DNA of 64,000 nucleotides from an uncultured Clostridia bacterium (GCA_934133175.1 CAKPAX010000002.1:1-64000), one strand, 5' to 3'; counted from the first letter of the stretch, positions 27,611 through 37,292 are shown. Translations and numbers: made by a program. The notes: generated from the letters alone by a model not told the origin.

Positions 27611-28675
27611 TTAATCTAATCTTTTATCTATTTCTTGTAAAATTTTTTCTTTTAATTCTTCATTTTTTATGTTTTCTAAGATTTTATTAAATCTTGCTCT
27701 TACCATTAATTTCATAGCTTCTTTTAATTCAAAACCTCTACTCATAATGTAAAATAATTCTTTTTCTTCCATTTTTCCTGCTGATGTACTATGATTTCCT
27801 TCTACATCTTCTTCTGAACATAAAAGCATTGGTAATGCAAGTGATTTAGCTTTATCAGACAACAACATACATGCTTCGTTTTCATTTCCTTTGGCTTTTT
27901 TACATCCTCTTTTAAAATCAATTGTTCCTTTAAAATGTTTTCTAGCATTATCTTTTAATGCTCCTTGAACATCTATATCTATATTTGATTTTTTACCTCT
28001 TAATTCTCCTATATAATTCAAGTCAAATAATTGATTTTCTTTTCCTAAATATATTGTATTTAATATATTATTTGAACAATCTCCAATTAAATTCGAATAA
28101 TAGTTTGTAATACTATTTTTTCCACCAAAATCTACTATTGTAAATTTTGCATCTGCATTTTCTTCAAAAGTATTTTGTATACTTAAAAAGTTATTTGAAT
28201 TTTGGCTTAATAAATTAATTATTATAACATTTATTTTAGAATTTTGTTTTGCTATTAAATTAATAATTCCATTATGAAATGCTTCTATATCATTAATAGA
28301 TTCATATTTTAAAATAATAGTTGATTTTGTATTTTCGTTTGCCACAATTTCTATATTTTCAATAAAATTTAAGTTTTTTTCATCTATATTAAAATTAATT
28401 TGTAAATCATTTTTTATTTTAGAATTTACTACTATTTTCATTTTTTTATTTGATTTTGCTTTTACTTGACTTGTTAATATTTCTCCCAAACCATATGTTA
28501 AATTAAAATCATCAACATTTGTCTGTATATCTATTTTTGAATCTTGTCCAATTATTTCTATATTATTAAATTCTTCAACATCTTCAGGAATATTTATATT
28601 TTCTAATTTTATATTATTAATATTAAAATTTCTTGAAGTTCTAACTGGTGTTTCATTTAATTTTAATTCTTCCAT
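27611..28675 (-). CDS. sufD: SufD, Fe-S assembly scaffold subunit
   Basis: SufD pairs with SufB and SufC as the scaffold for new Fe-S clusters. The 354-residue protein is mostly a right-handed beta-helix with little primary signature. The C-terminal helical part shows the family pattern CMLLSDKAKSLALPMLLCSEEDVEGNHSTSAGKMEEKELFYIMSRGF, including the conserved GNHS-like and LFYIMSRG segments. The N-terminal 100 residues are divergent. The operon position between sufB and sufS confirms the call. Confidence 0.9.
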   Translation of the reverse strand: MEELKLNETPVRTSRNFNINNIKLENINIPEDVEEFNNIEIIGQDSKIDIQTNVDDFNLTYGLGEILTSQVKAKSNKKMKIVVNSKIKNDLQINFNIDEKNLNFIENIEIVANENTKSTIILKYESINDIEAFHNGIINLIAKQNSKINVIIINLLSQNSNNFLSIQNTFEENADAKFTIVDFGGKNSITNYYSNLIGDCSNNILNTIYLGKENQLFDLNYIGELRGKKSNIDIDVQGALKDNARKHFKGTIDFKRGCKKAKGNENEACMLLSDKAKSLALPMLLCSEEDVEGNHSTSAGKMEEKELFYIMSRGFELKEAMKLMVRARFNKILENIKNEELKEKILQEIDKRLD

Positions 28676-28703
28676 TTTTGTTCCTTTCCAAAATAAAGTT
28701 TAA

Positions 28704-30104
28704 TTATCCTATTGCTCCTTCTAATTCTAAATTAATTAAATTATTCATTTCTACCGCATATTCTAATGGCAATTCTTTTGAAATAGGATAAGCAAATCCT
28801 CTTACTATCATAGCTTTTGCATCTTCTTCTGATATTCCTCTACTCATTAAATAAAATATCGTTTTATCACTTATTTTTCCTATTTTAGCTTCATGTGAAA
28901 ATTCCACTTCATCTGTTCTTACATCATTTGCTGGAATTGTATCAGATATTGATAAATCATCTAACATAAGTGATTCACAAGACACTGAACATTTTGAATT
29001 TTTTGCATTTTCGTTTATTCTAACTAAAGATCTGTAAGTACATTTTCCTCCATCTTTAGATATAGATTTAGAATTTATTACTGATGAAGTGTTTGGTGCA
29101 TTATGAATTACTTTAAATCCTGTATCTAAGTTTTGTCCTTTTCCTGCAAAAGAAATACCTGTATATTCTGTTTTTGATCCTTCTCCATTTAATATACTCA
29201 TTGGATATAACATTGATATTTTAGATCCAAATGATCCAGTTACCCAATCTATTTGTGCATTTTTTCCTACTATTGCTTTTTTAGTATTTAAATTTAACAT
29301 ATTTTTTGACCAGTTTTCTATTGTAGAATATCTTAAATATGCATTATCTTTTACATATAATTCAACACATCCTGCATGAAGATTTACCTTATTATATTTT
29401 GGTGCACTACATCCTTCTATAAAATGAAGTGATGCTCCTTCGTCTACAATAATTAATGTATGTTCAAATTGACCTGATTCTGGTGAATTTAATCTAAAAT
29501 ATGATTGAAGCGGTATATCGACTTTTACACCTTTTGGAACATATACAAATGATCCTCCTGACCATACAGCACCATGTAATGCAACAAATTTATGATCAGT
29601 TACAGGAACACATTTCATAAAATGTTCTTTTACCAAATCTGGATATTCTCTTACAGCTGTTTCCATATCTGTATATATTACACCTTGTTTTTTTAAATCT
29701 TCTTTCATACTATGATATACAACTTCAGAATCATATTGAGCCCCAACACCAGAAAGTGATTTTTTTTCAGCTTCTGGTATACCTAATTTATCAAAAGTAT
29801 TTTTTATATCTTCTGGTACATCTTCCCATAATCCATTTAATTTAGTTTTGGGTCTTACATATGTTGCAATTTCATTCATGTCTAATTCAGAAATATCTGG
29901 TCCCCATGTTGGAAGTTCTAATTTATTATATACATTTAATGCTTTTATTCTAAAATCTCTCATCCAATCTGGATCATTTTTCTGCTTTGATATTTCACTT
30001 ACTGTAGCTAATGTTAGACCTTTTTTAATTTTATAATCATAATCATCTTTGTTTTTTATATCATATATATTTCTATCTATATCATCAACTTTTGTTTTTG
30101 CCAT
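28704..30104 (-). CDS. sufB: SufB, Fe-S assembly scaffold subunit
   Basis: SufB carries the site where nascent clusters assemble. The 466-residue length is normal. Family segments include PKTKLNGLWEDVPEDIKNTFDKLGIPEAE, SGGSFVYVPKGVKVDIPLQSYFRLN, FIEGCSAPKYN, the conserved Cys in KCSVSCESLMLDD, and TDEVEFSHEAKIGKISDKTIFYLMSRGI near the end. It lies 18 bases after sufC and 28 before sufD, within the dtxR-suf-mnmA operon. Confidence 0.95.
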   Translation of the reverse strand: MAKTKVDDIDRNIYDIKNKDDYDYKIKKGLTLATVSEISKQKNDPDWMRDFRIKALNVYNKLELPTWGPDISELDMNEIATYVRPKTKLNGLWEDVPEDIKNTFDKLGIPEAEKKSLSGVGAQYDSEVVYHSMKEDLKKQGVIYTDMETAVREYPDLVKEHFMKCVPVTDHKFVALHGAVWSGGSFVYVPKGVKVDIPLQSYFRLNSPESGQFEHTLIIVDEGASLHFIEGCSAPKYNKVNLHAGCVELYVKDNAYLRYSTIENWSKNMLNLNTKKAIVGKNAQIDWVTGSFGSKISMLYPMSILNGEGSKTEYTGISFAGKGQNLDTGFKVIHNAPNTSSVINSKSISKDGGKCTYRSLVRINENAKNSKCSVSCESLMLDDLSISDTIPANDVRTDEVEFSHEAKIGKISDKTIFYLMSRGISEEDAKAMIVRGFAYPISKELPLEYAVEMNNLINLELEGAIG

Positions 30105-30122
30105 TGTATATATTTCCTTTCA

Positions 30123-30866
30123 TTACATCTTTTTATATTTACTATATCCATTTTCTTCTATTTCTTTTGCTAATTCTTGTGTTCCAGTTTTTACTATTTT
30201 TCCATCTACTAACACATGGACATAATCAACTTTTAAATTGTGTAATATTTTATTATTATGAGTTATTATTAAAACTGCATTATTATCATTTTTAAACATT
30301 TCTATTCCTTTAGATACTGTTTTTATTGCATCAACATCTAATCCAGAATCTGTTTCATCTAATATTGCGAGTTTTGGATTTAATACAAGCATTTGCAATA
30401 TTTCGTTTTTCTTTTTCTCTCCACCTGAAAATCCAACATTTAAACTTCTTTCCATATTTTTTGGATTCATATTTAATTCTTCCATATATTTTGCTAATTC
30501 TTCTTTGAATTCAAATAATTTAACTGGTTTTCCTGTAGCTTTATTTTTAGCATATTTCAAAAAATTTGTTACAGATATTCCAGGTATTTCTTCTGGTAAT
30601 TGAAAAGACATAAATACACCTTTTCTTGCAATTTCGTCTGTATTTAAATTTGTAATATCTTCACCTTCTAATTTTATATAACCATTTTTCTTTGTATATA
30701 TTGGATTATTTAATATTGCATTAGCTGTAGTTGTTTTACCAGAACCATTTGGTCCCATTATTACATGTATTTCTCCCTTATTTATTTCTAAATTTATTCC
30801 TTTTAAAATTTCTTTTTCTTCTGCATTAACACATAAATCTTTTATTTCTAATAATTTTTTACTCAT
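30123..30866 (-). CDS. sufC: SufC, Fe-S assembly ATPase
   Basis: SufC is the cytoplasmic ABC-type ATPase that drives conformational change of SufBD. Walker A is GPNGSGKTTTANAIL (about residues 37-51), the signature is VGFSGGEKKKNEILQ, Walker B is LAILDETDSGLDVDA, and the switch His is in IITHNNKIL. At 247 residues it is the usual size. It lies 13 bases after the dtxR-like gene. Confidence 0.96.
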   Translation of the reverse strand: MSKKLLEIKDLCVNAEEKEILKGINLEINKGEIHVIMGPNGSGKTTTANAILNNPIYTKKNGYIKLEGEDITNLNTDEIARKGVFMSFQLPEEIPGISVTNFLKYAKNKATGKPVKLFEFKEELAKYMEELNMNPKNMERSLNVGFSGGEKKKNEILQMLVLNPKLAILDETDSGLDVDAIKTVSKGIEMFKNDNNAVLIITHNNKILHNLKVDYVHVLVDGKIVKTGTQELAKEIEENGYSKYKKM

Positions 30867-30879
30867 AATCTTGTCCTTT

Positions 30880-31338
30880 CTATTTATATAATATATTTTT
30901 ATTTGTTCTTCTTACGCAACATCTACATTTTTCTTTATTTATATCATAACCGCAATCCAAGCTATTTAATCCTAAAGTTTTGTGTACATATTTTGCAAGT
31001 TTATTAATTGTTTCATCTGTTATAGCCAATTTTATTTTTTCAGCTTCAACTTCTGCTTTTTCCGAATCTAATCCTAAAACTTCTTTTAAAAATAAATAAA
31101 CTATATCATATGCTTCTAATATTTTTTTTGCTAGATTTTCTCCCTCTTCTGTAAGTTCTATAGCCCCATATGATTCATAATTTAATAAATTATTATCTTT
31201 TAAATTATGAATTGCTTTATTTACACTTGGTTTAGTACAATTCATTTTTTTTGCAACATCTGTAACTCTAATATTTCCATTTTGTTTTTTCAATATGTAC
31301 ATAGTTTTTAAATATTGCTCTAATGATTTAGATATCAT
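30880..31338 (-). CDS. DtxR/MntR-family metal-dependent regulator heading the suf operon
   Basis: A 152-residue protein with an N-terminal winged helix (YLKTMYILKKQNGNIRVTDVAKKMNCTKPSVNKAI, about residues 9-43) and the DtxR dimerisation domain (TEEGENLAKKILEAYDIVYLFLKEVLGL). The metal-site Glu/His pattern is modified: the usual His of HxxxE before the dimer domain is replaced. The C-terminus has a cysteine cluster (DCGYDINKEKCRCCVRR) that could bind an Fe-S cluster or iron. IscR or SufR usually regulate suf operons, so a DtxR-like protein with a cysteine tail is a plausible iron or cluster sensor here. The promoter carries three GTTAAC elements. Confidence 0.85.
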   Translation of the reverse strand: MISKSLEQYLKTMYILKKQNGNIRVTDVAKKMNCTKPSVNKAIHNLKDNNLLNYESYGAIELTEEGENLAKKILEAYDIVYLFLKEVLGLDSEKAEVEAEKIKLAITDETINKLAKYVHKTLGLNSLDCGYDINKEKCRCCVRRTNKNILYK

Positions 31339-31354
31339 AATTTTTCTCCTTTTT

Positions 31355-31406
31355 GTTAACTGCGGTTAACATTATATAACTTTATAATTTGTTTGTCAAG
31401 GTTAAC
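31355..31406 (-). promoter_or_regulatory. sigma-A promoter and GTTAAC operators of the suf operon
   Basis: On the minus strand TTGACA (31399-31394), a 17-base spacer and TATAAT (31376-31371) form a consensus promoter. The inverted repeat GTTAACCGCAGTTAAC (31370-31355) follows the -10, and another GTTAAC (31406-31401) sits just before the -35. This layout suits repression by the DtxR-like product of the first gene. Confidence 0.75.
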
Positions 31407-31473
31407 ATTTGATTTTTTGTTGATTTTTCTGCAAATTTATTTGATTTAGTTTTATTTAATTTTGTGATAAAAA

Positions 31474-31520
31474 ATTCATAAGTTGTCAAAAAACTACGTC
31501 CCCATTGACAACTTATGAAT
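31474..31520. repeat. REP-like palindrome, long-stem copy
   Basis: Perfect 15-base arms ATTCATAAGTTGTCA and TGACAACTTATGAAT enclose a 17-base loop with CTACGTCCCCA. The core matches the palindrome at 2845-2873 in opposite orientation. It lies between the suf promoter and the coat genes and could also act as a bidirectional hairpin. Confidence 0.65.
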
Positions 31521-31564
31521 ATATTTGAACATTTTGGAAAAGATATTTTTAGGTGGTGATTAAT

Positions 31565-31738
31565 ATGACAGAAAAAGAACTTTTATATGTCGAAGATGCT
31601 TTAGGTCATGAAAAATTTATGAAATCATGCAGCCAAAAAACATCTAAACAATTAACTGATTTTACACTTTCTTCTTATATAGGAGAATTAGAACAAAAAC
31701 ATGATGAAATTCTTAAAAAATTTTTAAATTTATTATAA
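31565..31738 (+). CDS. small CotF-like spore coat protein
   Basis: A 57-residue protein beginning MTEKELLYVEDALGHEKFM. The ATG at 31565 follows AGGTGGTGA; an in-frame ATG four codons earlier lies inside that site. The helical pattern and the GELEQKHDEILKKFLNLL ending resemble short proteins encoded in pairs with CotF-family coat genes. It is 10 bases upstream of the second coat-like gene, so they form one operon probably transcribed in the mother cell during sporulation. Confidence 0.7.
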   Translation: MTEKELLYVEDALGHEKFMKSCSQKTSKQLTDFTLSSYIGELEQKHDEILKKFLNLL

Positions 31739-31748
31739 GGAGGTCTTT

Positions 31749-31997
31749 ATGAACGAAGACAGAGATTTAATGGAAAAAGAACTTTTAATTATTAAAGGTG
31801 TATGTGACTTATATCTTCATGGTACAATTGAATCTTCAACAGCAGAAGTTCATAACGCTTTTAAAGAAGCATTAAATGAATCTTTAAATATTCAAAATAA
31901 AATATATAATTTAATGGCTGAAAAAGGTTGGTATAAAACTCAAACAGTTGAACAAACAAAAATTGATACTGTAAAACAAACTTTTAGTGCAAATTAA
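31749..31997 (+). CDS. CotF-family spore coat protein
   Basis: An 82-residue helical protein whose pattern (LMEKELLIIKGVCDLYLHGTIESST, then EALNESLNIQNKIYNLMAEKGWYKTQTVEQTKID) matches the C-terminal half of CotF-like coat proteins, including the diagnostic GWY motif before the tail. Such proteins line the spore coat. The ribosome site is AAGGAGGTC. A hairpin follows the stop. Confidence 0.82.
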   Translation: MNEDRDLMEKELLIIKGVCDLYLHGTIESSTAEVHNAFKEALNESLNIQNKIYNLMAEKGWYKTQTVEQTKIDTVKQTFSAN

Positions 31998-31999
31998 TT

Positions 32000-32068
32000 A
32001 ATAGAGACTTTACTGAAATGCATTACAAATATTAAATATTTTTGGTGTATTTCATATAAGTCTCTATT
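32000..32068 (+). terminator. long hairpin terminator after the coat genes
   Basis: Outer arms ATAGAGACTT and AAGTCTCTAT, with a second inner pairing CTGAAATGCA/TGTATTTCA, are followed by TTTTATC. The bulged stem makes it a probable but not perfect terminator. Confidence 0.65.
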
Positions 32069-32132
32069 TTATCATTTTTATATTTATTTCATATAATGTA
32101 ATAATTTATTTTTTCGAAAGGATGGTTATTAC

Positions 32133-33414
32133 ATGCAAGAAATTTTAAAACTAGGTTCTATGGGACCTAATGTAGAATTATTACAAAGTACATTAAAAAA
32201 ACTGGGATATTATACAGGAAATATTGATGGTATATTTGGCTCTCAAACTGAGACAGCGGTTAAAAATTTTCAATATAATTTTAGGCTTTATCCAGATGGT
32301 ATTGTTGGTCCAAACACTTGGAACGATCTTTTCCCTTACATAAACGGATACAGATATTATATAATTGGACCAGGAGACACTTTATATTCTATTGCTAGAT
32401 TTTATAACACTAATGTTAACTTCCTTTTAATTGCAAATCCAGGAATAAATCCAAACAATTTAATAATAGGTGATCGTATTGTTGTGCCATTTGGAAATAT
32501 CGTTCCTACCGATATAAGTTATATACATTCAATCATGACTCTAAATATAAATGCTCTTAATACTGTTTATCCATTTTTACAAACATTTAATATAGGTTAC
32601 AGTTATATGAATAAAACTTTACCTTGTATACGTTTTGGAAACGGAAGGAATAAAGTATTCTATAGTGCTGCAATCCATGCAAATGAGTGGATTACTTCTA
32701 TTGTTCTTATGAAATTTATAGAAGATTTATGCAAAGCCTTTGTTCTAAACTCAAATATTTATCGGTGTAAATGTAAGATATTTATTTAATAATATATCTA
32801 TTTATATAGTTCCTATAGTTAATCCTGATGGAGTTGATTTAGTCAATAGCTATCTAAAATCTGGCATTAATTATGAAAATGCTAAAAATATATCTAATAA
32901 TTATCCAAATATTCCTTTTCCTAGTGGTTGGAAGGCAAATATTAGAGGTGTGGACTTAAATTTACAATTTCCTGCAGGATGGGAAAATGCACGAGAAATA
33001 AAATATTCTCAAGGCTATATTTCTCCTGCTCCAAGAGATTTTGTTGGTTATGGACCATTAACAGAGCCAGAAGCACTTGCTTTATATAACTTTACTCTTT
33101 CAAATAACTTTAAATTAGTTCTAACTTATCATACTCAAGGAAAGGAAATTTATTGGCAATTTCAAAACTATACACCTCAAAACAGTTTAGCAATCGGAAC
33201 GGCATTTGCAAATTCGAGTGGTTATGTTTTAGCTGATACTCCTTATAATTCTAGTTTTGCTGGTTATAAAGATTGGTTTATACAACAATATAGAAGGCCA
33301 GGGTTTACAATTGAAGCAGGTTTAGGAGAAAATCCTTTACCAATTTCTCAATTTAATGAAATTTATAATGATAATATAGGTATTTTAATTCAAGGAGCAA
33401 CTTTAAGTATATAA
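32133..33414 (+). CDS. peptidoglycan-binding/LysM M14 carboxypeptidase, split by a +1 frameshift at CGG
   Basis: The protein probably hydrolyses gamma-D-Glu-meso-diaminopimelate bonds of cell wall or cortex peptides, like the LysM-bearing M14 peptidases of spore formers. Domains in order: PG_binding_1 (about residues 6-66), LysM (74-120, [17 protein letters not shown]) and peptidase M14 from about 135. Zinc ligands are in [11 protein letters not shown], the third His is in LTYHTQGKE, and the catalytic Glu is in FTIEAGLGE. The zero frame breaks at CGG 32763-32765 and stops at 32787. Dropping the C resumes at GGT with [23 protein letters not shown]. The joined product is about 426 residues with no other lesion. 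The neighbouring coat genes support a spore role. Confidence 0.88.
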
Positions 33415-33476
33415 AATTTTTTATAGAATAAAAAATTTACACTTATTAAAACATTTTAAAATCCTTGTCTTTTAAT

Positions 33477-33530
33477 AAAAAAAGAATAGTAACTACCAAA
33501 TAATAATGATATTTACTATTCTTTTTTATT
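33477..33530. terminator. bidirectional terminator
   Basis: Arms AAAAAAAGAATAGTAA and TTACTATTCTTTTTT lie between the convergent peptidase and membrane-protein genes, with A- and T-rich flanks on both sides. Confidence 0.8.
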
Positions 33531-35220
33531 ATGTGTTTCTTTTCTTTTTTATATAACCTACCAATACATATACCAATATTCCAAGTAAAGTTATATAAGA
33601 CACCATATTTGCTAATTGCATTTCTTTGGTTCCTTTATATTTTAACACTAATGTTCCATTCGAATTAATTTTGATTTCTACAAATCCTTTATTATTCATA
33701 TATAAATCTAATTTTTTAGCATTACCATTTTCAGTTAATATAGCTTCATATCCTAAATAATAAATTCTAGGTAATTCAATAACTGTTTCATCTTTACAAT
33801 TGGTTATTTCTGCTTTTAAAGATGGTGTATTATTTTCTAATATAGAAATTTCAGCATTTCCACTTATAATTAAAATATCATTATTTCTTTTATCAAAATA
33901 TTTTTTATTTTTTTGAGTTGCCATTGGCAAATATTCTCTTTCCCAACCCATACCAGATATAGAAACATCAATATCATTCATATTTCTATTTTCAAATATT
34001 TTAAAATCATAAGCATTATACACTGTATATCCATTAAATAATAGGACTATTATTAATATTATTATTCTTTCAATTTTTCTATTAAAATTCTTAAAAGCAA
34101 GTCCTCCTAGTATACTTAAGCATAATAACAAAACAGATTCTAATCTCCAAGCAAATTGTATCATTACAAATGTTTTTGGCAAGAGTATCCATGGACACAA
34201 TTTTGACATTAAAAATGTACATATAATAGTTGCAAATAATATAAATTTAAAAAAGTTTTTTTGTTCTATTTCTTTAAATATTTTTTTATTAAACAAAATC
34301 GTTCCAATAGCCAATATAAATCCTAAAATATTCAAATAATATGTTATATTAGAAAATTTTTTACAAGGCTTTTGTCTAAAAAAGTCTTTTATTCCCATGG
34401 CAGAATTTACTATTGTACCTCTATTAGTCATACTGTCACCTTCAAAAACAGTATAAATTTTTAATGACTTATGTTGTAAAATAGGAACAGTAAATGTTGC
34501 TGTTAATAGTAATATTATTGTTGATGAAAGCACCAACGATTTTATATTTTCTTTTTTAAATACTTTTTTAATATTTAATAATAAGTATATAAATATAAAG
34601 GCTGTAAAATAAACTGCTAAAACTAAATGCGAATTAATTATTCCTACATATCCCAATATAAACCATAAGTAAAAATATTTTTTATCACCATAAAATAATT
34701 CATATAATCCCAACATTATCATTGGCATAAAAATAAATATCAATGATTCTGCTAATGAATCTCTTACAAAAACTTCTGTTAGCATATATGGAAAAGACAA
34801 GTAAAATATTGCAGATATTAATGCGGAAAATTTATTTTTAAATATTTTATTTACCAATTTATACATCATAACAGCAGACAAAAAATATACAATAAAATGA
34901 ATTATCTTTAATCCCCATATAACATTTCCATTAAGTACTAATGTAATTAATGCTGTAGAAAAATGTGCTAGTCTAGGATAAAAAATCCTTGAAGCATATC
35001 CAAAGTCATGTGCTATTATAGGTAGTATATTTGATAATGTTCCTTGTTTTATACTTGTATATATTGAAAATATGTTGCTTATATGAAAGTCAGTATCGTT
35101 TCCTTTTATATATTTACTTGAAAAAATATAAGGTAACATTATTAAAAACGTTACACCAAACAATATTACATATGGATTTTTTAATACATTGCTATATAAT
35201 TTCTTTATAAATTTTTTCAC
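33529..35220 (-). CDS. polytopic membrane protein, GT-C/YfhO-like
   Basis: A 563-residue protein with about eleven to thirteen membrane helices and a C-terminal extracytoplasmic beta-rich domain (about residues 420-530) before a final helix. The first loop has KGNDTDFHISNIFSIYTSIKQG, an acidic DxDFH pattern where GT-C glycosyltransferases place their catalytic Asp. The later FGYASRIFYPRL segment is also typical of 6-pyruvoyl-tetrahydropterin-synthase-related membrane proteins. It may transfer sugars from polyprenyl carriers to wall polymers. Substrate and exact family are unproven. It stands alone between two terminators. Confidence 0.7.
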   Translation of the reverse strand: MKKFIKKLYSNVLKNPYVILFGVTFLIMLPYIFSSKYIKGNDTDFHISNIFSIYTSIKQGTLSNILPIIAHDFGYASRIFYPRLAHFSTALITLVLNGNVIWGLKIIHFIVYFLSAVMMYKLVNKIFKNKFSALISAIFYLSFPYMLTEVFVRDSLAESLIFIFMPMIMLGLYELFYGDKKYFYLWFILGYVGIINSHLVLAVYFTAFIFIYLLLNIKKVFKKENIKSLVLSSTIILLLTATFTVPILQHKSLKIYTVFEGDSMTNRGTIVNSAMGIKDFFRQKPCKKFSNITYYLNILGFILAIGTILFNKKIFKEIEQKNFFKFILFATIICTFLMSKLCPWILLPKTFVMIQFAWRLESVLLLCLSILGGLAFKNFNRKIERIIILIIVLLFNGYTVYNAYDFKIFENRNMNDIDVSISGMGWEREYLPMATQKNKKYFDKRNNDILIISGNAEISILENNTPSLKAEITNCKDETVIELPRIYYLGYEAILTENGNAKKLDLYMNNKGFVEIKINSNGTLVLKYKGTKEMQLANMVSYITLLGILVYVLVGYIKKKRNT

Positions 35221-35295
35221 TTTTGCTCTCCTTTTCTATTAGTAAAGAAATTATAACACAATGTTTTTATACAGTCTACAAAAAATAAAAATATA

Positions 35296-35317
35296 AAGAG
35301 GATTTATTCATCCTCTT
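35296..35317 (-). terminator. terminator of gerW
   Basis: Arms AAGAGGAT and ATCCTCTT with a six-base loop overlap the last codons of gerW and are followed on the minus strand by a T-rich tail. Confidence 0.65.
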
Positions 35318-35901
35318 CATACTCATTTTCTATATTATTATCAAATGTTTCATCATATTCGAATTCATATGATTCATCTTTTTTAGGTTTTATAGGTTCT
35401 TTTTTGGGTCTAGCATCTTTTTTGTTTTCTGTTACTTTTGCAGTATTCTTCTTAATCTCTTTTATTAATTGTTCACTTGTAGCTTTTTTGTTTTGTATAC
35501 ATTTATTCATCATATTATTTGTTTTATCTAATAAATCAGGTATATAATCTAATATTTTGTCAAATGATGATGAATGATTTACAGGTAGTAATCTTACATT
35601 ATTTGCTTGTACCACTAAAAATGCTATAGGATTTATTGTAACACCGAGCACCACTTCCACCACCAAATGGTAATTTATATTGAATTGATTCTTCTTTATC
35701 TCTCTTTTTATATTCATCTATTGTTTCACCTTTAAACTCGCTACCACCTGCTGCAAAACCAAAAGATACTTTAGATATAGGAATTATTATAATATTATTT
35801 GAAGTTTCTATAGGCTCTCCTATAATAGTATTCACATCTACCATATCTTGAATACTATTCATAGCTGTAACCATAAGACCTTCTATTGGATGTTCTGACA
35901 T
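35304..35901 (-). CDS. gerW: GerW/YtfJ sporulation protein, split by a +1 frameshift at CGG
   Basis: GerW is a forespore-made protein needed for normal spore germination in Bacillus. The start at 35901 (MSEHPIEGLMVTAMNSIQDMV) has AAGGAGAG upstream at good distance. The family core reads VDVNTIIGEPIET, VSFGFAAGGSEF and LPFGGGSGA, then hits CGG at 35646-35644. The zero frame ends 14 codons later. The +1 frame resumes GVTINPIAFLVVQANNVRLLPVNH, exactly the conserved continuation, then a Lys/Glu-rich tail. The joined product is about 198 residues. The extra C precedes GGT, as in spoIIIAA and the M14 gene. The upstream DUF2953 gene overlaps it, the same pair as ytfI-ytfJ in Bacillus. Confidence 0.9.
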
Positions 35902-36481
35902 ATTTCTCATCTCTCCTTTTTTTATTTAAAATATACATTACATAAATAATATGTATCATTTTTATATTAAATATACAGTTTAATTCTATATTTAATAAGT
36001 TTTGATTCAAATAAATTGGTTTTATATCTATTTTTTGTTTTTCTATATTTTTTATTTGATTTCTTAATACAAACGGTATTATGCCAGATACTATTCCAAA
36101 TATGATTGATGTAAGTGCCGAATTTTCTGTACCTATTTCTACTTTTAAATTTAATTCTTCAAAAATTATTTTTAAGTTTTTTAAAACATCAAATACATTT
36201 ACATCAAATTTTACATCTTTTAGTATTAATTTTTTCTCTAATTTTTTTATTTTATTTTCTAATCTCAATTTTTCAAGTTTTTCTTTTGTAATATTTATTT
36301 TTAATATTCTTAAAAACTTTAATACATATAGTTTAACTTCTATATCATAATTTTCTTGTAAATGCCTTTCTTCTACTTTATATGATGTGAATTTAATATT
36401 TTTAATATTTATTTTTATTCTTGAAAAAGCAATTAAAAATAATAGTGTTAGCAAAACTATAATTAATAATAAAAAAAACAA
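35855..36481 (-). CDS. ytfI: DUF2953 (YtfI-like) membrane-anchored protein
   Basis: A 208-residue protein with an N-terminal membrane helix (MFFLLLIIVLLTLLFLIAFS), a charged coiled region and a weaker hydrophobic segment near residues 120-140 (ALTSIIFGIVSGIIPFVL). The YtfI family has this layout and the same place directly upstream of gerW/ytfJ. Its 3' end overlaps gerW by about 47 bases, suggesting coupling. Its sporulation role is inferred from context. The long overlap means the last residues could differ if a shift also occurs here, but nothing indicates that. Confidence 0.8.
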   Translation of the reverse strand: MFFLLLIIVLLTLLFLIAFSRIKINIKNIKFTSYKVEERHLQENYDIEVKLYVLKFLRILKINITKEKLEKLRLENKIKKLEKKLILKDVKFDVNVFDVLKNLKIIFEELNLKVEIGTENSALTSIIFGIVSGIIPFVLRNQIKNIEKQKIDIKPIYLNQNLLNIELNCIFNIKMIHIIYVMYILNKKRRDEKYVRTSNRRSYGYSYE

Positions 36482-36533
36482 TATTATCGCCCCCTTAGAA
36501 GCTTTAATATTATTTTTTCCTCTTTTTATTTTT

Positions 36534-37292
36534 TTAATCTTGATTTTTATTATTTTTTTCTACTAAGATATCAGAAAATAATTCTTCTTGAACTGTTACA
36601 ACTTTACTTCTTCTGGATAATTCTAACAATCCAGAAAAAGCTGTTACTACTTCTTGCTTATTATGTTTTTTTATTGAAAACATTTTGTTAAATACAAATT
36701 TTTTACTTTTTACTAACACTCTTAGCATTTCTTTTACTTTGCTTGCTACTGTATATGTATCTGTTATAGCTATCTTTTCAATGTTTTGAGCATTTACATT
36801 TACTTTTTCTTCATTTCTTTTAATTATATTACTATATAATTCTGGTATAAGTTTATTGTCATAATCCTTTTCTAATTTTTGTTTTGGTAGTTCTATTTCT
36901 TCTTGTAATTTATATATTCTATCTGAATAAATCTGAAAATTTTCTTTTAGTTTTTTTGTTATTTCTTTATATTTTTTATATTCTATAATTCTTCTAATTA
37001 ATTCCTCTTCAGAAACTTCTTCTTCCTCAACATCTTGTTTTGGTAATAAATTTTTTGATTTAATATACAAAAGTGTTGTTGCCATAACTAAAAACTCACT
37101 AGTAATTTCTAAGTTTTCTTCTTCCATTTGTTTTATAAATTGTATGTACTGATCTGTTATTTCACTTAAATTTATATCATATATGTCCATTTTGTTTTTG
37201 TCTATTAAATGACATAATAAATCCAATGGGCCTTCAAAGTTATCTATTTTTATTGCATATTTATTTGTTTCTAGTGTTAATATATTAGGCAT
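36534..37292 (-). CDS. scpA: segregation and condensation protein A
   Basis: ScpA is the kleisin subunit that bridges Smc heads with ScpB in the bacterial condensin. The 252-residue length and motifs fit: NFEGPLDLLCHLIDKNKMDIYDINLSEITDQYI at the N-terminus, EFLVMATTLLYIKSKNLLP, and the C-terminal winged helix ending VVTVQEELFSDI. It overlaps the recX-like gene by 8 bases, so the pair is co-transcribed. scpB is not adjacent. Confidence 0.93.
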   Translation of the reverse strand: MPNILTLETNKYAIKIDNFEGPLDLLCHLIDKNKMDIYDINLSEITDQYIQFIKQMEEENLEITSEFLVMATTLLYIKSKNLLPKQDVEEEEVSEEELIRRIIEYKKYKEITKKLKENFQIYSDRIYKLQEEIELPKQKLEKDYDNKLIPELYSNIIKRNEEKVNVNAQNIEKIAITDTYTVASKVKEMLRVLVKSKKFVFNKMFSIKKHNKQEVVTAFSGLLELSRRSKVVTVQEELFSDILVEKNNKNQD

